Shown here in pieces: positions 1 to 7,909 of a DNA stretch of 35,302 bases; the stretch's first letter is position 1; each line of letters begins with the position of its first letter. The DNA is from Pseudomonadaceae bacterium (GTDB taxonomy: Bacteria; Pseudomonadota; Gammaproteobacteria; Pseudomonadales; Pseudomonadaceae): assembly GCA_019747155.1 (NCBI GenBank), contig JAIERD010000234.1, positions 1 through 35,302 on the forward strand. The letters are read 5' to 3'. A program made the translations under genes and the position numbers. Below the pieces are notes generated by a model, which ran no database searches, was not told where the DNA came from, and saw only the letters and a program-made list of their open reading frames with translations.

Positions 1-157
1 CCGGCGCCTGTAAAAAAGCCGCACCCAAGGTCCCGCCAATCACAATCAGCGCCGCCGGACCATTAACTAGGGCGCCGACATGGCCGCCTTCCAGATAGTT
101 ACCACCCAGAATGGCCACAAAGGCCAAAATAATCCCAATAAGACTCAGTACATCCAT
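1..157 (-). CDS. motC: Flagellar motor stator protein MotC (MotA/ExbB family), N-terminal part only
   Basis: Only the first 52 codons are present; the gene runs off the left edge. The translated start ([19 protein letters not shown], then a hydrophobic helix, VGALVNGPAALIVIGGT) is typical of the MotA-like subunit of the second Pseudomonas stator, MotCD, a proton-driven inner-membrane complex that torques the rotor. Its ATG shares one base with the cheB stop (TGATG), so translation is probably coupled to cheB. In pseudomonads cheA-cheB-motC-motD is a conserved run, which supports MotC over MotA. The first 18 or so residues form membrane segment 1. The plug, the periplasmic part and the cytoplasmic FliG-contact loop are outside the window. 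Confidence 0.9.
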   Translation of the reverse strand, partial: MDVLSLIGIILAFVAILGGNYLEGGHVGALVNGPAALIVIGGTLGAAFLQAP

Positions 158-1260
158 CAGATGCAGGCCTCAGCCAAATGCCTGCCGATATCCTCAAGGC
201 TGTAAACAGCGTCCGCCAGATTGGCTTTAACCACCGCCATGGGCATGCCATAAATCACACAACTGGCCTCATCTTGCGCCCAGATTTGGCTGCCGCATTG
301 CTTGAGCAAACGCGCACCTTCACGGCCATCGGCGCCCATGCCGGTAAGCACCACGGCCAGCACCTTGTCATTGAATGACTTGGCCGCCGAACCAAAGGTG
401 ATATCCACACAGGGCTTGTAATTGAGACGCTCGTCGCCCGGTAAAATTTTCACTGCGCCACGCTGATCGACCATCATTTGCTTGCCGCCTGGGGCCAGCA
501 AAGCCAAACCCGGCCGCAGCAGATCACCATCTTCAGCCTCTTTGACGGAAATCCGGCAAAGCTTGTCCAGGCGTTCGGCAAAGGCCTTGGTGAACGCAGC
601 TGGCATATGCTGAATCAGCACGATGGGCGCCGGGAAGTTTGCCGGCAACTGGGTCAAGACCCGCTGCAGTGCCACTGGCCCGCCCGTTGAGGTACCGATC
701 GCGACCAACTTATAGGCTTTACGTTTAGGCGCAGCCGAGGCTTGAGAACTACTAGGCGCGACCGGCGCCGGACGCGCCGAGACACTCGCGCTGCTGGCGG
801 GCGTGCTGCTAGACGTCGAAGGGGTAACTGTGGGCGCAGGCGCAGAGCTGCCATAACGGCGATTACTGCGGGCAATGCTGTGGACTTTCTCGCAGAGCAT
901 CTGCTTAACTTTTTCAGGGTTACGCGAGATATCTTCGAAATTTTTCGGCAGAAAATCCACCGCCCCGGCGTCCAGGGCATCCAAGGTAACGCGGGCGCCC
1001 TCATGGGTCAGCGAGGAAAACATCAGTACCGGCGTTGGGCAGCGCTGCATGATGTTACGCACGGCCGTAATGCCATCCATCATCGGCATTTCATAGTCCA
1101 TGGTAATCACATCAGGCTTGAGCGCTATGGCCTGATCAATTGCCTCACGACCATTGGTGGCCGTACCAATGACTTGAATATTGGGGTCAGCAGAAAGAAT
1201 CTCCGAGACGCGGCGGCGAAAGAAACCCGAGTCATCCACCACCAAGACCTTAACCGCCAT
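157..1260 (-). CDS. cheB: Chemotaxis protein-glutamate methylesterase/glutamine deamidase CheB
   Basis: CheB removes methyl groups from (and deamidates) receptor glutamates, and CheA activates it by phosphorylation. The 367-residue protein has an N-terminal receiver domain (about 1-120, phospho-acceptor D55 in TMDYEMP), a low-complexity Ser/Ala/Pro linker (about 137-180), and a C-terminal esterase domain. The catalytic triad appears to be S191 (GTSTGGP), H218 (IQHMP) and D311 (GMGADG). I chose the ATG at 1260 because AGGAGT lies just upstream; a longer frame starts 8 codons earlier at 1284 without such a site. The gene follows cheA by 107 bases and overlaps motC by one base. No C-terminal receptor-tethering pentapeptide is visible. 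Confidence 0.97.
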   Translation of the reverse strand: MAVKVLVVDDSGFFRRRVSEILSADPNIQVIGTATNGREAIDQAIALKPDVITMDYEMPMMDGITAVRNIMQRCPTPVLMFSSLTHEGARVTLDALDAGAVDFLPKNFEDISRNPEKVKQMLCEKVHSIARSNRRYGSSAPAPTVTPSTSSSTPASSASVSARPAPVAPSSSQASAAPKRKAYKLVAIGTSTGGPVALQRVLTQLPANFPAPIVLIQHMPAAFTKAFAERLDKLCRISVKEAEDGDLLRPGLALLAPGGKQMMVDQRGAVKILPGDERLNYKPCVDITFGSAAKSFNDKVLAVVLTGMGADGREGARLLKQCGSQIWAQDEASCVIYGMPMAVVKANLADAVYSLEDIGRHLAEACI

Positions 1261-1367
1261 ACACACTCCTAAGAACCTGCTCACTGCCTGTTGTATCTAA
1301 ACATGCGGATACGCGACTTAACCTTGCCGGCGTCGGCACCAGGCAAGCTAAGCCGCGCCAGTAACGA

Positions 1368-3629
1368 TCAACCGCGACGCGCGTAACGTTTAAGCATGCT
1401 TGGCACATCAAGAATTAACGCAATCCGCCCGTCACCGGTAATGGTTGCGCCAGACATGCCCGGAGTACCTTGCAGCATCTTGCCCAAGGGTTTGATCACC
1501 ACTTCCTCCTGACCGACCAACTGATCAACGACAAAGCCAATCCGCTGGGTGCCCACCGACAAAATAACCACATGCCCTTCACCCTGCTCTTCGCACGCGG
1601 CGCTGCCGACCAGCCAGCGCTTGAGATAGAACAGCGGTAAAGCCTTGTCGCGGACAATCACCACCTCTTGACCATCGACCACATTGGTTCGTGACAGATC
1701 AAGGTGGAATATTTCGTTAACATTGACCAGCGGGAAGGCAAAGGCTTGATTACCCAGCATCACCATCAGCGTCGGCATAATCGCCAAGGTTAATGGCACT
1801 TTGATAACGATTTTGGTGCCTTGGCCCTTGGTCGAGTAAATATTAATGATGCCGTTGAGTTGCGAAATCTTGGTTTTCACCACGTCCATGCCAACACCAC
1901 GACCAGAAACGTCGGTGATCTCGGCCTTGGTTGAAAAGCCCGGGGCGAAAATCAGGTTGAAGCACTCGGTATCACTCAAACGATCGGCAGCATCTTTGTC
2001 CAGCACGCCCTTCTCGACCGCCTTGGCCCGCAGTACGTCTGGGTCCATGCCGTTACCATCATCGGAGATCGACAGGAGGATGTGATCACCCTCTTGTTGC
2101 GCCGCCAAAATAATTTTACCGCCACGACTCTTGCCGCTGGCCTCGCGCTGATCCGGTGATTCAATGCCGTGGTCAACCGAGTTGCGCACCAAGTGGACCA
2201 AGGGGTCAGCCAAAGCCTCCACCAAATTTTTGTCTAGGTCGGTTTCTTCACCGACCAACTCCAAGTTGATTTCTTTCTTCAGGTTACGTGCCAGGTCGCG
2301 CACCAGACGCGGGAAACGACCAAAGACTTTTTTGATCGGCTGCATGCGGGTTTTCATCACCGCCGTCTGCAGATCTGCGGTTACCACATCAAGATTGGAG
2401 ACCGCCTTGGCCATGGCTTCGTCATTGCTGTTGGAGCCCAGTCGCACCAGACGATTACGCACCAACACCAATTCACCGACCATGTTCATGATTTCATCCA
2501 ACCGTGCAGTGTCGACCCGCACGGTGGTTTCGGCTTCGCTGGCGGCGGCTTTGTCGCCCGCGACCGGCGCTGCCGCAGCCTTTACCGGCGCGGCCCTGAC
2601 CGGCGCCGGCTCAGCATCAACATCTGGCTCAGGCGTTTTCTCAGCCGGCTTACTGACCGCAACCGGCTTGGCCACCACCGCCGCAACCGGTGCGGCTGCC
2701 GCGACCGGCGCTGCAACGCTGGGCTCAACGAACTTGCCCTTGCCGTGCAACTGATCAAGCAACGCCTCGAACTCATCGTCAGTAATGTTCTCGCCGCTGG
2801 CCGGTGTTGCTGTGCTGGGCGCCGCAGGGGCAGAGCTAACGGTCGTATCAGCAGGAGCCTCAAACTTGCCCTTGCCATGCAACTGATCGAGCAACGCCTC
2901 GAACTCGTCATCGGTAATTTCGCCCGCAGGCGCCGTACTGACGTCCGCTGGCGGCGTGGCTGGCGCTACTGGCGCAGCTGCTGACTCAGGTGCAGCAAAC
3001 TGACCCTTGCCGTGCAGCTGATCAAGCAAGGACTCAAACTCATCGTCGGTAATGGCATCGGACGCCGGGGCAGCTGGAACAACCAGTTCGACCTCAGCCA
3101 CCGGCGGCTGCGCCAACGCATCGAGCAACTGCTCGAACTCGCTATCGGTGATATCTGCACTCTCGCTGGCTGCGACCGGTGCAATGCTTTCAACCGCGAC
3201 CGGCGCAACAGGCGCAGGTGCAGCAGCCTTCGGCGCACCACCCGGTTCAGCCAAGCGCGCCAAGGCGGCCAATAGCTCAGGAGTCGCATGCGTGACTTCG
3301 GTGCGTTCGCGCACCTCAGCAAACATCGAGTTAACGGCGTCGAGGGTTTCCAGCACTACGTCCATGAGTTCGGAGTCAACCCGACGCTCACCTTTACGCA
3401 GAATATCGAACACGTTTTCTGCGATATGGCAGCACTCCACCAGCGCATCCAGCTGGAGGAAACCGGCTCCGCCTTTGACCGTGTGAAAACCACGGAAAAT
3501 GGCATTGAGCAAATTCATATCGTCCGGGCGATTTTCAAGCTCAACCAACTGTTCGGACAACAGTTCAAGAATCTCGCCGGCTTCTACCAGAAAATCCTGG
3601 AGAATCTCTTCATCGGCGCCGAAGCTCAT
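1368..3629 (-). CDS. cheA: Chemotaxis histidine kinase CheA with four linker peptide repeats
   Basis: CheA couples receptor arrays to CheY and CheB by phosphotransfer. The 753-residue protein has: an Hpt (P1) domain at about 1-125 with H49 in FHTVKGGAGF; a 240-residue Ala/Pro-rich linker; a dimerisation domain from about 369 (LDEIMNMVGELVLVRNRL); an ATPase domain with N-box N483 (VRNSVDHGIE), DDGNGMD near 523-529 and GRGVGMD; and a CheW-like domain from about 620. The linker shows no recognisable globular P2 (CheY-binding) domain. Instead it carries four copies of an ITDDEFEALLDQLHGKG-like peptide (residues about 159-171, 193-211, 238-256, 282-300). The ATG at 3629 has AGGGAG upstream and lies 11 bases after cheZ. 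A possible internal sigma-28 promoter sits in the end of cheZ. Confidence 0.98.
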   Translation of the reverse strand: MSFGADEEILQDFLVEAGEILELLSEQLVELENRPDDMNLLNAIFRGFHTVKGGAGFLQLDALVECCHIAENVFDILRKGERRVDSELMDVVLETLDAVNSMFAEVRERTEVTHATPELLAALARLAEPGGAPKAAAPAPVAPVAVESIAPVAASESADITDSEFEQLLDALAQPPVAEVELVVPAAPASDAITDDEFESLLDQLHGKGQFAAPESAAAPVAPATPPADVSTAPAGEITDDEFEALLDQLHGKGKFEAPADTTVSSAPAAPSTATPASGENITDDEFEALLDQLHGKGKFVEPSVAAPVAAAAPVAAVVAKPVAVSKPAEKTPEPDVDAEPAPVRAAPVKAAAAPVAGDKAAASEAETTVRVDTARLDEIMNMVGELVLVRNRLVRLGSNSNDEAMAKAVSNLDVVTADLQTAVMKTRMQPIKKVFGRFPRLVRDLARNLKKEINLELVGEETDLDKNLVEALADPLVHLVRNSVDHGIESPDQREASGKSRGGKIILAAQQEGDHILLSISDDGNGMDPDVLRAKAVEKGVLDKDAADRLSDTECFNLIFAPGFSTKAEITDVSGRGVGMDVVKTKISQLNGIINIYSTKGQGTKIVIKVPLTLAIMPTLMVMLGNQAFAFPLVNVNEIFHLDLSRTNVVDGQEVVIVRDKALPLFYLKRWLVGSAACEEQGEGHVVILSVGTQRIGFVVDQLVGQEEVVIKPLGKMLQGTPGMSGATITGDGRIALILDVPSMLKRYARRG
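2731..3157 (-). repeat. Four in-frame repeats in the cheA linker (CheY-docking-like peptides)
   Basis: Three strong DNA repeats of about 58 bases begin at 2731, 2863 and 2998; a diverged, shorter fourth is at about 3119-3157. They are separated by Ala/Pro/Val-rich spacers and encode ITDDEFE(A/S)LLDQLHGKG(K/Q)F, the fourth reading ITDSEFEQLLDAL. The pattern acid-acid-x-LL-x-x-L-x-G-x-x-F resembles the C-terminal VDDLLSSLGF of CheZ and the N-terminal SQDEIDALLHG of FliM, both known CheY-binding peptides in their families. The repeats are seen directly; a role in docking CheY or CheB is inference. Confidence 0.85.
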
Positions 3630-3640
3630 TCGCGTGCTCC

Positions 3641-4429
3641 CTAAAAACCAAGGCTGGACAGCAGATCGTCAACATCGACCTGACCAGATACGACGTCTTC
3701 ACGCTTATCGGCATGAATCTGCGGACCTTCACCCCGGGATGGCTCTTTTTGTTGTTTTTGTTCAGCACGCAACTCATCGTGATCGTGCTGAATGCCGGTA
3801 TAGCGATCAATCTGTGACGCCATGCAGACCAGTTTGAGCAGATTGCTCTCGACCTCGGTCACCATGCTGGTGACCCGCTTGATCACCTGCCCGGTAAGGT
3901 CCTGGAAGTCTTGCGCCAGCAAAATATCGTTCAAGTGAGCCGACAACTTGCTGCTGTCGCGATCACTTTGCTCGAGGAATGATTCAATCCGTTTAGCCAA
4001 CTCGCGAAACTCATCTGCGCCGACCTCACGGCGCATAAAACGCGCCCAATCGACACTCAAGGCCCGCGACTCCGAGCCAATCTCATTGACCAGCGGAGCG
4101 CTTTCTTCGACCAGATCCATGGTGCGATTGGCCGCTTTCTCGGTCATGCGCACTACATAATTCAGGCGTTCACTGGCGTCGCTGATTTCAGAAACTTCGG
4201 CGGCGTGTGAGCCACTGAGGTCAACTTGAAAATTAACGATTGAGTTATGCAGTTCGCGGGTCAGCTTGCCCACCTCGTGATAGAGGCCTTGATCGCGGGC
4301 TTTGTTTAAATCGTGAATGACTTCGATTGCACCACTAAAATTACCGCGCTCAAGGCTATCCATTAGAGAGCGGGCGTGGGTTTTCAGACTCGACTCAAGG
4401 TCAGTCATGTGCGGCTCTTTATGCTCCAT
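3641..4429 (-). CDS. cheZ: CheY-phosphate phosphatase CheZ
   Basis: CheZ accelerates loss of phosphate from CheY-P and so ends the reversal signal. The 262-residue protein is mainly helical. It has the family's active-site segment at about 172-185 (LAQDFQDLTGQVIKR), which carries the glutamine inserted into CheY, and a C-terminal CheY-tethering peptide VDDLLSSLGF after a charged flexible stretch. The start at 4429 (MEHKEPHMTD) matches the length and beginning of Pseudomonas CheZ; the open frame extends 13 codons further but would overlap cheY. Start and cheY stop are 19 bases apart, so cheY-cheZ are probably co-transcribed. Confidence 0.96.
   Translation of the reverse strand: MEHKEPHMTDLESSLKTHARSLMDSLERGNFSGAIEVIHDLNKARDQGLYHEVGKLTRELHNSIVNFQVDLSGSHAAEVSEISDASERLNYVVRMTEKAANRTMDLVEESAPLVNEIGSESRALSVDWARFMRREVGADEFRELAKRIESFLEQSDRDSSKLSAHLNDILLAQDFQDLTGQVIKRVTSMVTEVESNLLKLVCMASQIDRYTGIQHDHDELRAEQKQQKEPSRGEGPQIHADKREDVVSGQVDVDDLLSSLGF
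3698..3731 (-). promoter_or_regulatory. Possible sigma-28 promoter inside cheZ, ahead of cheA
   Basis: The minus strand has an exact GCCGATAA (-10, at 3705-3712), preceded after 15 bases by TGAA (3728-3731) in place of the consensus TAAA. Transcription would begin near 3698, about 69 bases before the cheA ATG. FliA control of the chemotaxis genes is established for P. aeruginosa. The match lies in coding sequence and its -35 is poor, so chance is a real alternative. Confidence 0.3.
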
Positions 4430-4448
4430 AGCGCCCTCGCGACCGACA

Positions 4449-4835
4449 TCAGCCGTTAACCCGCTCAAAGATCTTATCGATCTTCTCTTTCAGCACTTGC
4501 GCCGTGAAGGGCTTAACCACATAGCCATTCACACCCGCTTGCGCTGCTTCGATAATCTGATCGCGCTTGGCCTCAGCCGTCACCATCAGCACAGGTAACT
4601 GCTTGAGACGCTCGTCGGCGCGCACGGCGCGTAACAGGTCAATGCCGGTCATACCGGGCATGTTCCAGTCCGTCACCAGAAAATCAAAGCTGCCGCTTTG
4701 CAGCATCGGCAGTGCAGTGACGCCATCATCGGCCTCAGCGGTATTGGTAAATCCCAAGTCACGCAAGAGGTTCTTGATGATTCGCCGCATCGTCGAAAAG
4801 TCATCGACGATGAGGATTTTCATGTTCTTGTCCAA
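4449..4835 (-). CDS. cheY: Chemotaxis response regulator CheY
   Basis: This single-domain receiver protein, when phosphorylated by CheA, binds FliM and switches flagellar rotation. Key residues are the DD pair after ILIV, the phospho-acceptor Asp in VTDWNMP (D56 here), the conserved Thr in VTAEAK and the Lys in VVKPF. The start is ambiguous. A TTG at 4835 lies 5 bases after GGAGG and gives 128 residues. An ATG four codons later (4823) gives the 124-residue form usual in Pseudomonas, but lies 17 bases from that GGAGG. I list the TTG form on spacing. The gene follows fliA after 73 bases, with no clear promoter or terminator between. Confidence 0.96.
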   Translation of the reverse strand: MDKNMKILIVDDFSTMRRIIKNLLRDLGFTNTAEADDGVTALPMLQSGSFDFLVTDWNMPGMTGIDLLRAVRADERLKQLPVLMVTAEAKRDQIIEAAQAGVNGYVVKPFTAQVLKEKIDKIFERVNG

Positions 4836-4908
4836 ATCGACCTCCGTACAGTCCTAAACATATCCAAGACCTGGACATGCCGTGAAATCGTGAAATTGAC
4901 GTATTTGC

Positions 4909-5655
4909 TCAGTGCTCACGCCACTCAGCCAGACGTGCTCGCAACCGTGCGGCGCATTGACTGTGCAACTGGCTGACACGCGATTCGCTAACCCCCAGTA
5001 CCTCGCCAATCTCTTTGAGGTTCAGCCCCTCATCGTAATACAACGACAAGACCAAACGCTCACGTTCCGGCAAGTTGGCAATGGCGTCGGCCAAGGCCAG
5101 TTGGAAACGCTGATCTTCCAGATCTCGGGACGGTTCAAGCTGAGCAGTACCTGTGTATTCACGCACACCGCCTGGCTCGTTTTCCTGTAACAGGTCGTCG
5201 AAGCTGAACAAGCGGCTGCCTAAAGTATCGCTGAGAATGCCGTAGTAATCTTCGAGACTCAATTGTAGTTCGGCCGCAACCTCTTGATCTTTAGCGTCGC
5301 GACCGACTCGCGCCTCAATTTTTCTAATCGCATCGCTGACCATACGGGTATTGCGATGCACTGAACGCGGCGCCCAATCGCCCTTGCGCACATCATCCAG
5401 CATAGCTCCACGAATGCGGATGCCGGCGTAAGTTTCAAAACTTGCACCTTTGCTGGCGTCGTATTTGGTTGAGGCTTCGAGCAAGCCGATCATGCCTGCC
5501 TGGATCAAGTCATCGACTTGAACGTTAGCCGGCAATCGGGCTAGCAGGTGATAAGCAATACGCTTAACCAGGGGTGCGTATTGCTCAATAAGCTGATGCC
5601 GGGAATCTTGTGCCTGCGCTTTGCTATACATGCGAAGCCCCATAGCGACTGTCAT
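4909..5655 (-). CDS. fliA: RNA polymerase sigma factor FliA (sigma-28)
   Basis: FliA directs RNA polymerase to late flagellar promoters such as that of fliC in this window. The 248-residue protein has region 2 (about 24-110: LVKRIAYHLLARLP through GASFETYAGIRIRGAMLDDVR and DWAPRSVHRN), region 3 with a flexible FDDLLQENEPGG stretch, and a C-terminal region 4 helix-turn-helix (NLKEIGEVLGVSESRVSQLHSQ) that reads the -35. The ATG at 5655 overlaps the fleN stop (ATGA), so fliA is translationally coupled to fleN. The anti-sigma factor FlgM is not encoded in the window. Confidence 0.97.
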   Translation of the reverse strand: MTVAMGLRMYSKAQAQDSRHQLIEQYAPLVKRIAYHLLARLPANVQVDDLIQAGMIGLLEASTKYDASKGASFETYAGIRIRGAMLDDVRKGDWAPRSVHRNTRMVSDAIRKIEARVGRDAKDQEVAAELQLSLEDYYGILSDTLGSRLFSFDDLLQENEPGGVREYTGTAQLEPSRDLEDQRFQLALADAIANLPERERLVLSLYYDEGLNLKEIGEVLGVSESRVSQLHSQCAARLRARLAEWREH

Positions 5656-6485
5656 ACGCCGGAGTCTGCAGTTGAACTCTGCACCAAGCGCTCGACAAAA
5701 AACTCCAGATGCCCACGCGGGTTAGCCGGTAAAGGCCACGCATCGACTTTTTGTGCAATGGCCTTAAACGCCAATGCGCACTTTGAACGCGGAAAAGCCT
5801 CATACACGGCACGTTGCTTTTGCACCGCTTTGCGCACTGACTCGTCGTACGGCACAGCGCCCAGATACTGCAGCGCCACATCGAGAAAACGATCGGTTAC
5901 TTTGGTCAGCTTGGCGAACAGATTGTGGCCTTCTTGCGGGCTGTGCGCCATGTTGGCCAGCACCCGAAAACGGCTCATGCCGTAATCGCGATTGAGCAAT
6001 TTAATCAGCGCATACGCATCGGTAATCGAGGTGGGCTCATCGCACACGACCATGATTACCTCTTGGGCGGCGCGCACAAAACTGACCACGCCATCACCAA
6101 TGCCGGCTGCGGTATCAATGATCAACACGTCGACGTTATCGCTGATATCACTGAAGGCTTGAATCAAACCGGCGTGCTGCATCGGCGACAGTTGCACCAT
6201 GCTTTGCGCACCAGAAGCCGCCGGCACAATGCGAATACCGCCTGGGCCTTGCAGCAAGACGTCACGCAAATCGCACTCACCAGAAATCACATCTTCCAGG
6301 GTACGCTTGGCGGTTAGGCCGAGCAGCACGTCAACGTTGGCCAAACCAAGGTCGGCATCCATCAGCAGCACGCGGCGACCGAGGTCGGCCAACGCCAATG
6401 CCAAATTTACCGACACATTAGTCTTGCCAACGCCGCCCTTGCCGCCGGTCACTGCAATCACCTGTACGGGATGCTTACTACTCAT
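5652..6485 (-). CDS. fleN: MinD-like ATPase FleN (FlhG), flagellar number regulator
   Basis: FleN limits flagellar number by restraining the activator FleQ. The 277-residue protein is a deviant Walker-A ParA/MinD ATPase: GGKGGVGKT at about 14-22 with signature lysines, MDADLGLANVD near 42-52, and Walker B in LIIDTAAGIGD. An in-frame TAA three codons before the ATG at 6485 fixes the start. The N terminus (MSSKHPVQVIAVTGG) lacks the DQAxxLR FlhF-activating motif found in some FlhG proteins, as in Pseudomonas FleN. The protein ends with a charged and aromatic segment (HLEFFVERLVQ) likely to be the membrane-associated helix. It lies 103 bases after flhF. Confidence 0.97.
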   Translation of the reverse strand: MSSKHPVQVIAVTGGKGGVGKTNVSVNLALALADLGRRVLLMDADLGLANVDVLLGLTAKRTLEDVISGECDLRDVLLQGPGGIRIVPAASGAQSMVQLSPMQHAGLIQAFSDISDNVDVLIIDTAAGIGDGVVSFVRAAQEVIMVVCDEPTSITDAYALIKLLNRDYGMSRFRVLANMAHSPQEGHNLFAKLTKVTDRFLDVALQYLGAVPYDESVRKAVQKQRAVYEAFPRSKCALAFKAIAQKVDAWPLPANPRGHLEFFVERLVQSSTADSGV

Positions 6486-6588
6486 GCTGTTTTAACACCT
6501 TGTGTTGCTTGGACTGGAATCGATGGCCAGCGCTGCGCGGCCAAGGATACAAGGTACTGCGGGTGTAAAATTCTGTGCTCCGAGCAGT

Positions 6589-7899
6589 TTAACCAACCTG
6601 CCGGGGTTGTTGCTGATACAAACCAGCAAACATATCGGCCATGGCATCCTCGCTCGGGTCCTCGGGTACTTGCAAGCTTACCGCTCGACTGACCAATTGA
6701 TGACTGCGTGGAAACTGTAAATCGTCAGGAATTCGAGGCCCATCAGCGACATAGGCTACCGGCAGGCGCTGACTGATAGCCAGCCCTAAAACTTCACCAA
6801 GGCTGGTTGCTTCATCTAGCTTAGTCAAAATACAGCCAGTCAAACCACAATGCTTATAACTATGGTAGGCGGCCTTGAGCACTTGACCCTGACTGGTTGC
6901 GGCTAAAACTAAATAATTTTTAGCTTTTATGCCGCGTCCGGCCAGGGTTTCCAGTTGCATGCGCAACGCCGGATCATTGCCAGGTAAACCGGCGGTATCG
7001 ATTAACACCACTTTACGCCGCGCTAAAGGCGCCAGCGCCTGGGTTAAGGACTGACCCGGATCGACGTGAGTAACCGACACATTCAGAATCCGCCCAAGGG
7101 TTTTCAGCTGCTCTTGGGCGCCAATGCGATAGCTGTCCATGCTCACCAAGGCGATATTTTGCGCGCCGTACTTGAGCACATAACGGGCGGCCAACTTGGC
7201 TAGGGTGGTGGTTTTACCCATGCCGGCCGGTCCGACCAAGGCGATGACCCCGCCCTCTTCTAGCGGCTCAACGGGCGCGATCCGAATCGCATGGGCCAAA
7301 TGTGCCAAGAGCATCCGCCAAGCTTGGCGCGGATCAGTAATGGTGGCGACTTTTTCCAGCAGCGCGCGGGCCAGTTCAGCCGCTATACCCATGCGTTGCA
7401 ACCGCCGCCATAAATTGGCTTGCTGCGGCTTGCGAGTTTGCAGTTGACCCCAGGCAATTGAGCCTAACTGCACCTCAATCAATTCACGCAAGCCGTGCAG
7501 TTCAAAACGCATGGCCTCCAGCGCCCGCTGATCACCCGCGGGCAATGCCGCTGCAGCGGCTGGCGGGGTTGCCCGCGCAGGCGGCGCCGCGCGCGCTGGC
7601 GAAGCTTTAGCCGGGCCGGCGAACAACTGACCGTCTTTACCCGCATCCGCCTGAACACGGTTATGCAGTTCAGCTTGCGCCGAGGCGATGCGCGTTTGGG
7701 TCTTGCGCAGCTCAGTTTCCAGCTCAACATTCGGCTGACGGCTGGGCGCGGCAGGTATCTGATAGTCCAGGGCAGCTGTCAGTTCAACCCCACCCGCCAC
7801 CCGGCGATTGGCAATTATTGAGGCATCAGCACCCAATTCATCACGGACCAGCTTCATGGCTTGGCGCATATCGGCGGCAAAAAAGCGTTTGACTTGCAT
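6589..7899 (-). CDS. flhF: Signal-recognition-particle-type GTPase FlhF, polar placement of the flagellum
   Basis: FlhF marks the pole where the flagellum is built. The 436-residue protein has an N-terminal B domain (MQVKRFFAADMRQAMKLVRDE), a variable Ala/Pro-rich stretch (about 95-120), a helical N domain (125-210), and an NG GTPase domain with P-loop GPAGMGKTT (223-231), DSYRIGAQEQL (255-265), DTAG (301-304) and TKLDEA. The P-loop reads GPAGMGKT rather than the commoner GPTGVGKT; the catalytic lysine and threonine are kept, so I expect it to be active. It sits 10 bases after flhA and is probably co-transcribed from the flhA promoter. Confidence 0.97.
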   Translation of the reverse strand: MQVKRFFAADMRQAMKLVRDELGADASIIANRRVAGGVELTAALDYQIPAAPSRQPNVELETELRKTQTRIASAQAELHNRVQADAGKDGQLFAGPAKASPARAAPPARATPPAAAAALPAGDQRALEAMRFELHGLRELIEVQLGSIAWGQLQTRKPQQANLWRRLQRMGIAAELARALLEKVATITDPRQAWRMLLAHLAHAIRIAPVEPLEEGGVIALVGPAGMGKTTTLAKLAARYVLKYGAQNIALVSMDSYRIGAQEQLKTLGRILNVSVTHVDPGQSLTQALAPLARRKVVLIDTAGLPGNDPALRMQLETLAGRGIKAKNYLVLAATSQGQVLKAAYHSYKHCGLTGCILTKLDEATSLGEVLGLAISQRLPVAYVADGPRIPDDLQFPRSHQLVSRAVSLQVPEDPSEDAMADMFAGLYQQQPRQVG

Positions 7900-7909
7900 G
7901 GCCTAGACC

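Noticed and set aside
742-1272. Plus-strand frame of 176 codons opposite cheB
   Set aside because: Arg/His-rich shadow of the low-complexity cheB linker and receiver domain.
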